Assembly: GCF_004342605.1 (NCBI RefSeq)
Contig: NZ_SLZL01000004.1
Coordinates: 248,001 to 312,000, forward strand
Direction of reading: 5' to 3'
From: Caulobacter sp. BK020
GTDB lineage: Bacteria; Pseudomonadota; Alphaproteobacteria; Caulobacterales; Caulobacteraceae
DNA: 64,000 nt
The notes below the pieces were generated by a model. That model was not told where the DNA came from and ran no database searches. It saw only the letters and a program-made list of their open reading frames with translations. Every line of letters starts with the position of its first letter. The stretch's first letter is position 1. Positions 1 through 11,765 of the stretch are shown here, in pieces. A program made the position numbers and the translations under genes.

Positions 1-111
1 CCGCGGTGCAAAACACCCGGCGCCACGTTCTGGTCTCAAACGGGCCGGAAATGCTCTATTCGAACGCGACCGACTCTCTGAGCGACGCCCTACAAGAGGA
101 CCTCCGCCCGC

Positions 112-999
112 ATGGCGACCGCCTTCCTTCTCGCCCTGGCCCTGACCGTCCAGGACGCTCCGATGTCCACCGCGCCGACCGCATCGGCTCCCCCGCCCCG
201 CACCCAGCCCGCCGCCACCGCCCCGACCGACGACTACGGCTATGTCGGCTGGTGCTATGGCGCGCTGGGCGGCTATCTTGAGCTGTACGACAAGGTGATG
301 CCGGAGGTGACCCGCATCGAGAAGACCTTCCCCGGCCCCGACGGCTTCAACGCGGCCATGAAGGAATATCCGGCGATGCGCGCCCAGGCCAGGAAGGACC
401 TGGCGAACTATCGCTCGGCCATCGTCGCGGCCGAGAAGGCCAGCCCCCGCCCGATCTCGGAATATGGCGCGGCGGCGATCAAGAAGGGCCATTCGGTCTG
501 GACAGGCGCCGACCAGATCGACAAGGCTCGCCTGGCCCAGGTGTGGATGAGCTGGAGCCCGCCCGGCGATTGCGACACCCGCGCCAAGGCCCTGGAGACC
601 AAGTCCAACCTGTTCGGCCAGGCCCTGAACTACAACGTCAAGAAGAGCGCCGTTTCGCCCGCCGAAGAGACCAAGGCTCCCGAAATCGCGCCCGCCGCGG
701 AAACCGCCGCGCCCGCGAGCGAACCCGAAGCGCCTCCGCCGACGCCCGTGGCGGAGGCTCCGCCAGTCACCGAGGCCCCGACCCCGGTCGCCACGAAGCC
801 GAAGGCGCAGCCCGCGGCCAAGCCCGTCGCCAAGAAGACCGCCGCCGCCCTGCCGCCGATCGGCGCCAAGCCCGCGGCCATGCCGATCGCCGCCAAGGGC
901 GAGGTCATCATCGACCCGAACGATCCCAAGCCCTGCGCCGGCAGCCTGATCCCCGCCAAGCGCGGCGGCAAGAACGTGCTGATCTGCAAGGCGGACTAG
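112..999 (+). CDS. Secreted hypothetical protein with Pro/Ala-rich tail
   Basis: I do not recognise a named family. The 295-residue product starts with a hydrophobic stretch (MATAFLLALALTVQDA) that looks like a short signal peptide. A conserved-looking region of about residues 40-180 follows (YGYVGWCYGALGGYLELYDKV, with cysteines near residues 48 and 148). Residues about 185-265 are a low-complexity Pro/Ala/Lys linker resembling a periplasm-spanning segment. A small C-terminal block ends with two cysteines (PCAGSL, LICKAD). GAGGA lies about 11 nt before the ATG. A strong hairpin follows the stop. It is probably a periplasmic structural or binding protein; no function is assigned. The same DNA is open in other frames because of high GC, but only this frame has a signal peptide and a sensible composition. 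Confidence 0.75.
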   Translation: MATAFLLALALTVQDAPMSTAPTASAPPPRTQPAATAPTDDYGYVGWCYGALGGYLELYDKVMPEVTRIEKTFPGPDGFNAAMKEYPAMRAQARKDLANYRSAIVAAEKASPRPISEYGAAAIKKGHSVWTGADQIDKARLAQVWMSWSPPGDCDTRAKALETKSNLFGQALNYNVKKSAVSPAEETKAPEIAPAAETAAPASEPEAPPPTPVAEAPPVTEAPTPVATKPKAQPAAKPVAKKTAAALPPIGAKPAAMPIAAKGEVIIDPNDPKPCAGSLIPAKRGGKNVLICKAD

Positions 1000-1009
1000 G
1001 AATCTAGCG

Positions 1010-1033
1010 CCCTCTCCCAGCGGGAGAGGGTTT
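1010..1033 (+). terminator. Rho-independent terminator after the first gene
   Basis: A 9-bp perfect stem (CCCTCTCCC / GGGAGAGGG) with a 3-nt loop is followed by TTT. It lies between two convergent genes and overlaps the stop codon of the minus-strand GH1 gene. Confidence 0.75.
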
Positions 1034-2481
1034 CACGCGCTCGGCAATAGCCCCGTCGTCGCCACGCCCCGAAACCAGCCGTACGAGGTCTTGGGCGTTC
1101 GCACGCCCGTCACGCGGTCCATGGCCACCAGGCCGAACTTCGACGTGTAGCCGATGTCCCATTCCCAGTTGTCGATCAGGGTCCAGGTGAAGTAGCCGCC
1201 GACCCGCGACCCCGCCTCCATGGCGCTTTTCACCGCCTCCAGGTGGCGGCGCAGATATTGGACACGGAAGCCGTCGTCGATCACGGCGGGACCGTCGCTG
1301 AACGCATCCGAGCAGCCGTTCTCGGTGATCAGCACCGGCGGGTTGCCATAGTCGCGGCGGACCATCTCCAGCACCTGCGCCAGGCCTGACGGGTCGATCT
1401 GCCGGCCGAAGGCGTCCAGTTCGGCGCCTCGGGGCGGCGTTCCCACCGCGATGTGACTGGGGCTGGCCAGGTCCAGCTGTACATAGGCGGGGGCGTAGTA
1501 GTTGACGCCCAGGAAGTCGATCGGCTGGCGGATGACCTTCAGGTCGCCGTCGCGGACATGGCCGTCCAGGAACTCGTCCATCAGCGCCGGATAGGCGCCC
1601 TTCAGCAGCGGGTCCAGCCAGGCCCGGTTCCACAGGGCGTCCAGGCCGTCGGCGGCGGGTCGGTTCCAGAACGCCAGCGGTCCGCCCGACGCGCGGCACG
1701 GCTGCAGCGCCTGGGTCGTGCCGATCTTCAGGTCGCCTTGCGCCGCGCGCAGGGCCTGGATCGCCAGGCCTTGGCCCAGGTTCATATGGTGGGTGGTCGG
1801 ACCCAGCAGGGCGATATCCTTCAGCCCCGGCGCCTGTTCGCCCAGCACATGGCCGAACACCGTGTGCACGGCAGGCTCGTTCAAGGTGATGACATGCTTG
1901 AGCCGGTCGCCAAGCCGCACCGCCACCGCGGCGGCGTAGTCGGCGAAGCTCTTGGCGGTGTCGCGGGCGCTCCAGCCGCCCTTGTCCTGCAGGGCCTGGG
2001 GCAGGTCCCAGTGAAACAGGGTGGCGTAGGGCGTGATCCCCTTGGCCAGGCAGGCGTCGACCAGGCGCTCATAGTGGTCCAGGCCGGCGGCGTTGACCGT
2101 CCCCGCCCCGGTGGGCAGCACCCGCGACCAGGCGATCGAGAACCGGAAGGCCTTCAGCCCCGCCCCGGCGATCAGATCGACGTCCTCGGCGTAGCGGCGA
2201 TAGCTGTCGGTGGCGATGTCGGCGTTGGAGCCGTCCTTGATACGGCCTGGCTGCTTCTCGAAGGTGTCCCAGATGGTGGAGCCGCGACCGTCCGCTGTGG
2301 GCGAGCCTTCGGTCTGGAAAGCCGCCGTCGCCACGCCCCAGACGAAGTCCTTGGGAAACTGCCGGGACTTTACCGTCGCCTCCGCGGGTCCGGCGCGGTC
2401 GCAGCCGCTCAACCCCACGCTCGCCGCGCCGCCCACCGCCAGCGCGCTCAGCGCCCTGCGGCTGATGCCGTTGTCGCTCAC
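1033..2481 (-). CDS. Beta-glucosidase, glycoside hydrolase family 1, Tat-exported lipoprotein
   Basis: A 482-residue GH1 retaining glycosidase that should cleave beta-glucosides. The acid/base glutamate is in TLNEP (E202) and the nucleophile in ITENG (E387). The family N-terminal motif FPKDFVWGVATAAFQ is at residues 42-55 and the aglycone-side WTLIDNWEW is near the C-terminus. The N-terminus has a twin-arginine-like signal (SRRALSALAVGG) and a possible lipobox LSGC with Cys27, so the enzyme is probably exported folded and lipid-anchored. The start is GTG. The next gene upstream on the same strand is another apparently Tat-exported hydrolase. Family assignment is certain from the motifs; the natural substrate is not known. 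Confidence 0.93.
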   Translation of the reverse strand: MSDNGISRRALSALAVGGAASVGLSGCDRAGPAEATVKSRQFPKDFVWGVATAAFQTEGSPTADGRGSTIWDTFEKQPGRIKDGSNADIATDSYRRYAEDVDLIAGAGLKAFRFSIAWSRVLPTGAGTVNAAGLDHYERLVDACLAKGITPYATLFHWDLPQALQDKGGWSARDTAKSFADYAAAVAVRLGDRLKHVITLNEPAVHTVFGHVLGEQAPGLKDIALLGPTTHHMNLGQGLAIQALRAAQGDLKIGTTQALQPCRASGGPLAFWNRPAADGLDALWNRAWLDPLLKGAYPALMDEFLDGHVRDGDLKVIRQPIDFLGVNYYAPAYVQLDLASPSHIAVGTPPRGAELDAFGRQIDPSGLAQVLEMVRRDYGNPPVLITENGCSDAFSDGPAVIDDGFRVQYLRRHLEAVKSAMEAGSRVGGYFTWTLIDNWEWDIGYTSKFGLVAMDRVTGVRTPKTSYGWFRGVATTGLLPSA

Positions 2482-2553
2482 GTTCGCCCCCTGCCCGCCG
2501 GAGGTCGAACGCCTCCGTGCGGGGTCAGGATGAGCGCAAAGCGCGAAGTTTGG

Positions 2554-4386
2554 CTAGGCCCGACCTCGCGCGACGTACGCGTCGATCACGCCCTCCAGCT
2601 GCGTCAGCGGGACATTGCCGCCCATCACCACGGCGTCGTCGAAGGTGCGCAGGTCGAAGCGGGCGCCCAGCGCGGCCTGGGCCTTGCCTCGCAGGCGGAC
2701 GATCTCGCTGTGACCCACCTTGTAGCCGCAGGCTTGCCCAGGCCAGGCGCAGTAGCGGTCGACCTCGCCCTGCACCTCCTGGCGGGTCGAGCCGTTGGTG
2801 GTCACGAACCAGTCGATCGCCTGGTCGCGGGTCCAGCGTTTGGCGTGGACGCCCGTGTCGACCACCAGGCGGCAGGCGCGGAAGGCGATGGACTGCAGAT
2901 AGCCCAGCTGGCCCAGCGGATCGCCGTCATAGGCGCCCAGCTCGTCGGCCAGTTGCTCGGCATAGAGCGCCCAGCCTTCCGAATAGGCGTTGAAGGCCAG
3001 CAGCGAGCGGACCAGCGGCAGCTTGTAGGTGTATTCGCCCTGCCAGATGTGGCCGGGCAGGCCCTCGTGATAGGTCAGGGTGGGCAGGCCGTAGCGCGGC
3101 CACATGCCCGTGTCGCGCAGGTTGATGTAGTAGTTGCCGGGCACCGTGCCGTCGATCGAGCCGGCCGCCGCATAGCCGCCCGGCGCCCCGTCCTGGATCT
3201 CGACCGGCACGCGCTTGATGACCAGGTTACCCGGTACGAGCGTCGCGAAGGCGCGCGGCAGGCGGGTGCGCATGTCGGCCACCCGGCCGTTCAGATAGGC
3301 CAGGATCTGGGCCCGGCCCTCGTCGGTGTTGGGGAACAGGTTCCTGGGGTCCTCGCCCAGGGCCTTCATCCGCGCCCCGACGCTGCCCTGGGTCAGGCCC
3401 TGGGCCTTCAGCAGCGTGTCCATGCGGGCGAACAGCGCCTCCAGCTGCTCCTGGCCCATCTGGTGGACCTCGTCGGGCGTCAGGCGGCTGGTCGTACCGG
3501 CCCGCAGCGCCCAGGCGTAATAGGCCTCGCCGTCGGGCAGCTTCCAGACGCCGGCGTCGGAGGTCGCCCGGGCGCGGTGGGCGGCCAGTTCGGCGATCTG
3601 GCGGTCCATGGCCGGGACGATCTTGCCTTCGACGATCGCGGCGGCGCGGCGCGCGTGGTCGCCCGAGATGGCCTTGGCCTTCTTGGCCAGGGAGGTGACC
3701 AGCCCCCAGTCGGCGACCGGCTGGGCGCGGGCGCCTTTCTGCTGCTTCAGGGTCTTGTCCAGCAGGAAGTCGGGGGCGATCACGCCCAGCGCGCCGTCAT
3801 GCTTCAGGCGCGCCGTCTCGCCGTCCAGCTGGGCGGCGTAGAGTTCCAGGCGATGCAGGTAGGACTCGACGTCGGCGGCGTCGGCCACGGCGTGCTGGCT
3901 GTCGAGGAAGTCAGGGGTCTCGACGAAGGCCCCGGTGTTCTGGGCCACCACATAGGGCGCGTTGCGATAGGACCACTGCGACGACAGGCCGATGGCGTCG
4001 CCATAGGGGAAGTCGAAGCCCTCGACCGCCAGTTCATGGGCGGTCTGGACGACGCCGAGGTCGAGCGCGACCGCCGGGCTCAGGCCCTTGCGGTCGATCG
4101 CCTTCATCCGGGCCACGCGAGCCCTTGCGGCCGCGGCCAGCTTGCCGCGCCCCTCCAGCGAGCGGTCGGTCAGGCTGGACTTCAGGGCGGCGCGCCTATC
4201 CTTGTCCAGGCCCAGGGCCGAGGCGTTCTCGGGATATTCCCGCATCAGGTCCTCGGCGACCCGCGACAGCAGGGCCTCGGCGGCGGCGTCGCCGGGGGCG
4301 GCGGCCGCCAGGGTCTCGCCAGCCGTTCCCACGGCCAGGGTCGCGGCGCCCAGCGCCAGGACGTCACGTCGATTGAACTGGCTCAC
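2554..4386 (-). CDS. DUF885 family protein, putative Tat-exported metallohydrolase
   Basis: A 610-residue DUF885 protein. It carries the family signature TYHEGLPGHIWQGEY, which resembles an HExxH-type zinc motif, and later SEGWALYAEQL, which could supply the third ligand. The N-terminus (MSQFNRRDVLALGAATLAVGTAGETLA) looks like a Tat signal, which fits a periplasmic or cell-surface enzyme. Some family members have been linked to peptidase or esterase activity, but no substrate can be named here. The start is GTG. It lies 72 bp upstream of the GH1 gene on the same strand and may be cotranscribed with it. Confidence 0.88.
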   Translation of the reverse strand: MSQFNRRDVLALGAATLAVGTAGETLAAAAPGDAAAEALLSRVAEDLMREYPENASALGLDKDRRAALKSSLTDRSLEGRGKLAAAARARVARMKAIDRKGLSPAVALDLGVVQTAHELAVEGFDFPYGDAIGLSSQWSYRNAPYVVAQNTGAFVETPDFLDSQHAVADAADVESYLHRLELYAAQLDGETARLKHDGALGVIAPDFLLDKTLKQQKGARAQPVADWGLVTSLAKKAKAISGDHARRAAAIVEGKIVPAMDRQIAELAAHRARATSDAGVWKLPDGEAYYAWALRAGTTSRLTPDEVHQMGQEQLEALFARMDTLLKAQGLTQGSVGARMKALGEDPRNLFPNTDEGRAQILAYLNGRVADMRTRLPRAFATLVPGNLVIKRVPVEIQDGAPGGYAAAGSIDGTVPGNYYINLRDTGMWPRYGLPTLTYHEGLPGHIWQGEYTYKLPLVRSLLAFNAYSEGWALYAEQLADELGAYDGDPLGQLGYLQSIAFRACRLVVDTGVHAKRWTRDQAIDWFVTTNGSTRQEVQGEVDRYCAWPGQACGYKVGHSEIVRLRGKAQAALGARFDLRTFDDAVVMGGNVPLTQLEGVIDAYVARGRA

Positions 4387-4482
4387 GCAGGCCTCCCGGA
4401 TTCGCCGGGAAACCTAGCCGAGTTCGAACGGGACGCCCACGCCTTGACGGCGAGGACGTCCCTTCCGGTCATCTGTCTCGGA

Positions 4483-5091
4483 TCAGGCCGCGAGCTTCAG
4501 GATCTCGCCCTGGGCCGCTTCCAGCGACTTGCCGCGGACCTCCTCGCCCAGGGCCACGCCCTCGGCGCGGATGAAGCGGATGTCGGTCACGCCCAGGAAG
4601 CCGAACAGGCCCTTCAGATAGGTCTCCTGGTGGTCAAGGCCGGCGGCGGGCGCGCCCTCGCCGTAATAGCCGCCGCGCGACGAGGCGATGATCACCGTCT
4701 TGCCGCCGGCCAGGCCCTCGGGGCCGTTCTCGGTGTAGCGGAAGGTGCGGCCGGCCACGGCCACGCGGTCGATCCAGGCCTTCAGCTGGCTGGAGATCGA
4801 GAAGTTGTACATCGGCGCGCCGATCACCACGATGTCGGCGGCCAGGAACTCGTCGAGGGCGGCCTGGCCCGAGGCGATGTCGGCCGCCACGGCGGCGCTC
4901 TCCGGCGTCGCGCCCTGGCCGGCGGCCAGGTGGGCGCCCGTCAGGTGGTCCAGCGGCTGGGCGGCCAGGTCGCGGCGGACGATCTCCAGACCGGGGTGCT
5001 GGGCGGTCTGGGCGGCGACGATCGCGGCCGACAGCGTGCGGCTCACCGAGCCGGCGCCCAGGATGCTGGAATCGATGTGAAGCAGTTTCAT
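4483..5091 (-). CDS. azoR: FMN-dependent NADH:quinone oxidoreductase / azoreductase
   Basis: A 202-residue flavodoxin-fold enzyme of the AzoR family, normally a cytoplasmic FMN dimer that reduces quinones and azo compounds with NADH in two-electron steps. The N-terminal FMN phosphate-binding segment is [14 protein letters not shown]. The family motif [28 protein letters not shown] lies near residues 92-120, and SRGGYYGEG is the second flavin loop. The length is normal for AzoR. It is divergent from a LysR regulator with 107 bp between them, a typical arrangement in which the regulator controls the reductase in response to an electrophile. Confidence 0.94.
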   Translation of the reverse strand: MKLLHIDSSILGAGSVSRTLSAAIVAAQTAQHPGLEIVRRDLAAQPLDHLTGAHLAAGQGATPESAAVAADIASGQAALDEFLAADIVVIGAPMYNFSISSQLKAWIDRVAVAGRTFRYTENGPEGLAGGKTVIIASSRGGYYGEGAPAAGLDHQETYLKGLFGFLGVTDIRFIRAEGVALGEEVRGKSLEAAQGEILKLAA

Positions 5092-5169
5092 GACCTTGGA
5101 ACTCCGAAGCGCCCTCTGGCGCGACGGAGGATTTAGGCCTTTCGAACCCAGCGCAGGAGCCTATATGAT

Positions 5170-5182
5170 TGGATGATATCCA
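5170..5182. promoter_or_regulatory. Candidate LysR operator between azoR and the LysR gene
   Basis: A 13-bp inverted repeat, TGGAT-GAT-ATCCA, lies 17 bp before the LysR start codon in the divergent intergenic region. LysR proteins commonly bind such interrupted dyads. The position suits autoregulation; the assignment is inference. Confidence 0.4.
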
Positions 5183-5198
5183 TCGTCAGGATCGATAG

Positions 5199-6113
5199 AT
5201 GTTGGACGGCTTCACCCTCGACCAGATGCGCACCTTCCTGGCGGCGGCCGATGAGGGCAGCTTCTCGGCGGCCGGCCGCAAGCTGGGTCGCGCCCAGTCG
5301 GTGGTCAGCCAGACCCTGGCCAATCTGGAAGGACAGCTGGGCGTGCGGCTGTTCGACCGCGGGGCCCGCCTTCCCGTCCTGACCGAGGCCGGACGGGCCC
5401 TGGTGGTCGAGGCTCGCGAGGTGGCCGGGCGCATGGACGCCTTCAAGGCCCGCGCCGCCAGCCTAGCCGGCGGGCTGGAGCCCGAGGTCTCGATCGTGGT
5501 CGACGTGCTGTTCCCGATGGAGGTGCTGACCCACGCCATCGGCGACTTCCAGCACCGCTTCCCCGACACGACCTTGCGCATCCATGTCGAGGCGCTGGGC
5601 GCGGTGCTGCAGCCGGTGCTGGACGGCCGCTGCGCGTTCGCGGTGATGGGCTCGCTGCCCGACGCGCCGCCGGAACTGGTGCGCGAGCGGCTGATCGCCC
5701 TGCGCCTGGTCCAGGTCGCTGCCGCGGGTCATCCTCTGGCCGCCCTGCCCAGCCCGTTGTCACCGGAGGACGTGGCCGGCCATGTCCAGCTGGTGCTGAC
5801 CGACCGCTCCACCCTGACCCAGGGCCGCGAGTTCGGGGTGTTCTCGAACCGCACCTGGCGGTTGGCCGACCTGGGCGCCAAGCACGCCTTCCTGCGCGCC
5901 GGCCTGGGCTGGGGCGGCATGCCCCTGGACCGGGTCGAGGCCGACCTGGCGGCCGGGGTCCTGGTCGAGCTGAAGATGCGCGACTTCCCGGCCGCCGGCT
6001 ACCTGATGCCGATGTACGCCGCCCACCGCGCCGACACGCCTCCCGGCCCGGCGGGGCGCTGGCTGATCGAGCGGCTGAAGGACACGGCGGTGATGTGCCC
6101 GAGCCAGCCGTGA
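5199..6113 (+). CDS. LysR family transcriptional regulator
   Basis: A 304-residue LysR-type regulator. Residues about 4-62 form the winged HTH (LDQMRTFLAAADEGSFSAAGRKLGRAQSVVSQTLANLEGQLGVRLFDR), followed by the linker helix and a substrate-binding-like domain to about residue 295. The start was chosen because the HTH begins three residues later, as usual in the family. It faces azoR head to head, so azoR is the likely target. The effector is unknown. Confidence 0.93.
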   Translation: MLDGFTLDQMRTFLAAADEGSFSAAGRKLGRAQSVVSQTLANLEGQLGVRLFDRGARLPVLTEAGRALVVEAREVAGRMDAFKARAASLAGGLEPEVSIVVDVLFPMEVLTHAIGDFQHRFPDTTLRIHVEALGAVLQPVLDGRCAFAVMGSLPDAPPELVRERLIALRLVQVAAAGHPLAALPSPLSPEDVAGHVQLVLTDRSTLTQGREFGVFSNRTWRLADLGAKHAFLRAGLGWGGMPLDRVEADLAAGVLVELKMRDFPAAGYLMPMYAAHRADTPPGPAGRWLIERLKDTAVMCPSQP

Positions 6114-6155
6114 GCGTCGCGTGCACCGGTCAGTCCGCCATGGTATCTTCGCCCC

Positions 6156-6725
6156 ATGAACGCGCCCGTTCACCCCTCTCCCGACCTGCCTCGCCGGCTG
6201 TTCACCACGCAGGACGTGTTCCGCATGGTCGAGGCGGGCGTGATGCAGGAGGACGAGAACGTCGAGCTGATCGGGGGGGAGCTCGTGGTCATGGCGGCCA
6301 AGAAGAACGACCATGAGATCTTCAAGAGCGCGCTGCTGGAATGGCTGGTGAAGGGCAAGGCCGACGACCAGCGGGTGGGCGTCGAGACCACGCTCTATCT
6401 GGCCGAGATGCTGTTCGTCGAACCCGATCTGATGCTCTACCCGCGCACGATCAAGCCGCAGGACCTGGCCGGCGGCGACCTCACCCTGCTGATCGAGGTC
6501 AGCGACGACAGCCTGTCGCGCGACCTCGGCCTGAAGGCCTCGATCTACGCCGACCACGGCGTGCGCGACTATTGGGTGGTGGACGTTGAAGCGCGACGGG
6601 TCATCGTCCACCGCGACCCGACGGACGAGGGCTATCGGTCGGCTCGGTCGTTCGAAGCCGACGCAGAGGTCGCGGCGCTGCTGGCGCCGGAACTGGCCAT
6701 GAGGCTGTCCAGCTTGCTGGACTGA
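6156..6725 (+). CDS. Uma2 family endonuclease (DUF820)
   Basis: A 189-residue Uma2/DUF820 protein with a PD-(D/E)XK nuclease-like fold. The N-terminus FTTQDVFRMVEAGVMQEDENVELIGGELVVM is the family opening. The likely catalytic residues sit in FVEPDLMLYPR and LTLLIEVSDDSLSRDLGLKASIYADHGVRDYWVVD. Such proteins are abundant in cyanobacteria and some GC-rich bacteria; their biological role is not settled. It stands alone 42 bp after the LysR gene, with no partner. Confidence 0.88.
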   Translation: MNAPVHPSPDLPRRLFTTQDVFRMVEAGVMQEDENVELIGGELVVMAAKKNDHEIFKSALLEWLVKGKADDQRVGVETTLYLAEMLFVEPDLMLYPRTIKPQDLAGGDLTLLIEVSDDSLSRDLGLKASIYADHGVRDYWVVDVEARRVIVHRDPTDEGYRSARSFEADAEVAALLAPELAMRLSSLLD

Positions 6726-6832
6726 ACTCTGTCAAACTTCAGCGCGCCCAGACAGGAACAAGCTCAAGCTCCCTCGATGGAACCTCGGCGCGGGGAAAGT
6801 CATGGTTCGGACATTGCGTCCCCGACCCGGCC

Positions 6833-7594
6833 TCACGCCTTGCGGACGCCCTTGCCCGCCACTGGCTTCGTCCTGATCTGAAGCGCGCCCGCCTCCGTGG
6901 TGCGGATCTCGAAAAGCCCGACCTTGGCCACGAGGTCGCGCAGCTTGGCGTGACCGTAGGTTCGTGGATCGAAATCGGGCGCAAGGATCGCGAGCTGCTG
7001 GCCGACCCGGCCCAAGGGCGTCCAGCCGCCCCCGTCGTCGACATCCAGCTGGGCCAGGGCCGTTCGGATCAGGGGGATCGCCGCGGTCGGCGGCTGGCGC
7101 GCTGGAGCTAGCGCGGCCGGCGTCTGGCCGGGTAACACCTGAGCCACGGCCTCGGGCAGCAGGTTCTCGGTATAGACGAACCGGCTGCAGGCCTGTCGGA
7201 AGCTCTCCGGGGTCTTGCGTTCCCCAAAGCCGTAGACATCGGCGCCCTGCTCGCGGATCCGCGCCGCCAGCCTAGTGAAATCGCTGTCCGACGACACAAG
7301 GCAGAAGCCGTCGAAGCGGCCTGCGTGCAGCAGGTCCATGGCGTCGATCACCAGGGCGATGTCCGAGGCGTTCTTGCCCTGGGTATGGGCGAAGTTCTGG
7401 TGGGGCATGATCGCATGGACGGCCAGAACGTCCGTCCATCCCTTCAGGCGCGAGTTCGAGAAGTCGCCATAGATCCGGCGGAGGCTGGCCTCCCCGATCT
7501 TGGCGATCTCCTCGAACAGCCCCGGCGCGATGCGGGGAGACGCGTTGTCCGCGTCGATCAGCACGGCAAGGCGAGAAGCGCGCGGTTGAGCCAT
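6833..7594 (-). CDS. NYN domain protein with C-terminal LOTUS/OST-HTH domain
   Basis: A 253-residue protein with an N-terminal NYN (PIN-like) nuclease domain at residues about 5-150. Acidic motifs are LAVLIDADNAS, NASDIALVIDAMDLL and LVSSDSDFTRLAARIRE. The C-terminal LOTUS/OST-HTH RNA-binding domain is at about residues 175-245 (IRTALAQLDVDDGGGWTPLGRVGQQLAILAPDF). In eukaryotes NYN-LOTUS proteins act in RNA turnover; the bacterial homologues are presumed RNases. The ATG at 7594 is preferred over an upstream in-frame start because the NYN beta-strand begins a few residues later. It is a single gene, not part of the methionine cluster that follows. Confidence 0.88.
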   Translation of the reverse strand: MAQPRASRLAVLIDADNASPRIAPGLFEEIAKIGEASLRRIYGDFSNSRLKGWTDVLAVHAIMPHQNFAHTQGKNASDIALVIDAMDLLHAGRFDGFCLVSSDSDFTRLAARIREQGADVYGFGERKTPESFRQACSRFVYTENLLPEAVAQVLPGQTPAALAPARQPPTAAIPLIRTALAQLDVDDGGGWTPLGRVGQQLAILAPDFDPRTYGHAKLRDLVAKVGLFEIRTTEAGALQIRTKPVAGKGVRKA

Positions 7595-7690
7595 GGCGCC
7601 CATGTTATCGCAAAGTGAGCGCAGGGACACGCGGAGGTCGCGTGGCGGCGTTCGCCTAGACCTCCGATTAGAGTCCGCGCATCACGCTCG

Positions 7691-10356
<2,666 letters not shown>

Positions 10357-10360
<4 letters not shown>

Positions 10361-10758
10361 TGGGATGCGCTCAAGGTCGTTTGCAGGGCGGCGATCTGAG
10401 TGAGCCACGCGTCGTGGTCGTCACCCTCCTGCCAGAGTTCGTCGAGTTCGGAGGCTGGCCCCACAACGCGCGCCAGGGCCGATCGGGCCAGGGCGACCAC
10501 GCCTTGCGGCGGCGCGCCGAGGGCGGCCTTCAGCTCGCGGTGATTGTCCGGGAGGATCGTCACCTCGCCGACGGCGGCCGCGACGATGGCGGCGGCCGCC
10601 ACGGCGATCGAGCCCTCGGGCGCTTCCAGGTAGCCGGCCTGCTTGGTGACGTAGTCGAGCGCCTGCACGACGGTACGCCATTCCGGCGCCTCGGCCAGAT
10701 CGTCGATGAAGTCCAGCGCGTCGTCGTTGTCGAAAGGTCCGTTGGCCCAGGCGCTCAT
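10357..10758 (-). CDS. DUF4259 family protein
   Basis: A 133-residue cytoplasmic protein of the DUF4259 family, recognised by [23 protein letters not shown] and the alanine-rich helical centre ([15 protein letters not shown]). Function is unknown. Its start codon overlaps the stop of the Ddl-like gene (ATGA), and its own stop overlaps the metH start in the same way. It is therefore embedded in a translationally coupled chain, although nothing links DUF4259 to methionine synthesis. Confidence 0.85.
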
Positions 10759-11765
10759 GGTCGGGCCGCCCCTTCGCTGACGCGCTTGGCGCGGGCGACC
10801 GCCAGGGCGATCTGGCCGTCCAGGAAGTCTCGGAACGCGATCCCCTGGGCCTTCAGCGACTTGGGATACAGCGAGGCCGCCGTCATGCCCGGCAGGGTGT
10901 TGATCTCCAGGAAGATCGGGCCGTTCGGCGTGACGATGAAATCGCTGCGCGAATAGCCGCCAGCCCCGACGGTCTTGTGGGCCTTCAAGGCGGCCTCCTG
11001 CATGGCGGCGTTGACCTCGGGCGCGAACGTGGCCGGGCAGATTTCTTCGGTCGTCTTGGCCAGGTACTTGCCGACATAGTCGAAGGCCCCGTCGGCGGGA
11101 CGGATCTCGACCGGCGGCAGGGCGAAGACCTGGCCGTCCTGCTCCAGCACCCCGCAGGTCGCCTCGCCCCCGGCCACGAAGGGCTCGATCACATAGGCTT
11201 CGCGAGCGGCGGCGGCCCTCAGGGTTTCCAGGTCGGCGGCTTCATTGACGAAGATCAGGCCGTAGCTGGAGCCGTCAGCCACCGGCTTGGCGACCAGCTT
11301 GCCGTACTTGGCGAGAGCGGCCTCGGCGTCGGCCAGTTCAACGGTCGAGGGCGCAATCACGCCCGCCTTGGCCACGGCGGCCTTGGTGGCGATCTTGTCG
11401 AAGGCCAGGCGGCTGGATTTGCTGTCCGAACCGGTGAAGGCGACGCCGCGCGCCTCGCACAGCGCCGCCAGGTCGCCGTTCTCGGCCGCGCCGCCGTGCA
11501 TGCCCAGGACCAGCACGCGGTCCTCGGCCTTGGCCTTGTCGAGCGCCGCCGCGATGTCGCCGATCGGCGGCCCTTCGGTCGGCAGGTCGATCTCGAACGG
11601 CCGCTGATGGGCCTGCAGCACCGCGTCGCTGGCGATATAGACCTGGTCGTCGGGCGCCCAGAACCACAGGTCGGCCTCCGGCAAAGCCTTGGCCAGGGCC
11701 TTGGCGCTGGCCACCGACACCAGGCGCTCGCGGCTCATGCCGCCGAAGAGGATCGTTGTAAGCAT
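10755..11765 (-). CDS. D-alanine--D-alanine ligase-like ATP-grasp protein
   Basis: A 336-residue Ddl-family ATP-grasp enzyme. The N-terminal segment LTTILFGGMSRERLVSVASAKAL matches the family opening. The ATP-binding part contains KLVAKPVADGSSYGL, and the metal-binding region FLEINTLPGMTAASLYPKSL is the classic Ddl C-terminal signature. Peptidoglycan Ddl usually lies in the dcw cluster, so this is probably a paralogue, perhaps with another substrate. The ATG at 11765 is favoured because it overlaps the stop of the PIN gene (ATGA); the TTG just upstream is less likely. Confidence 0.88.
   Translation of the reverse strand: MLTTILFGGMSRERLVSVASAKALAKALPEADLWFWAPDDQVYIASDAVLQAHQRPFEIDLPTEGPPIGDIAAALDKAKAEDRVLVLGMHGGAAENGDLAALCEARGVAFTGSDSKSSRLAFDKIATKAAVAKAGVIAPSTVELADAEAALAKYGKLVAKPVADGSSYGLIFVNEAADLETLRAAAAREAYVIEPFVAGGEATCGVLEQDGQVFALPPVEIRPADGAFDYVGKYLAKTTEEICPATFAPEVNAAMQEAALKAHKTVGAGGYSRSDFIVTPNGPIFLEINTLPGMTAASLYPKSLKAQGIAFRDFLDGQIALAVARAKRVSEGAARP

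Noticed and set aside
1453-5136. A 1227-codon open frame on the plus strand
   Set aside because: It is antisense to GH1, DUF885 and azoR genes with clear motifs; high GC removes stop codons. The translation has no domain and biased composition.
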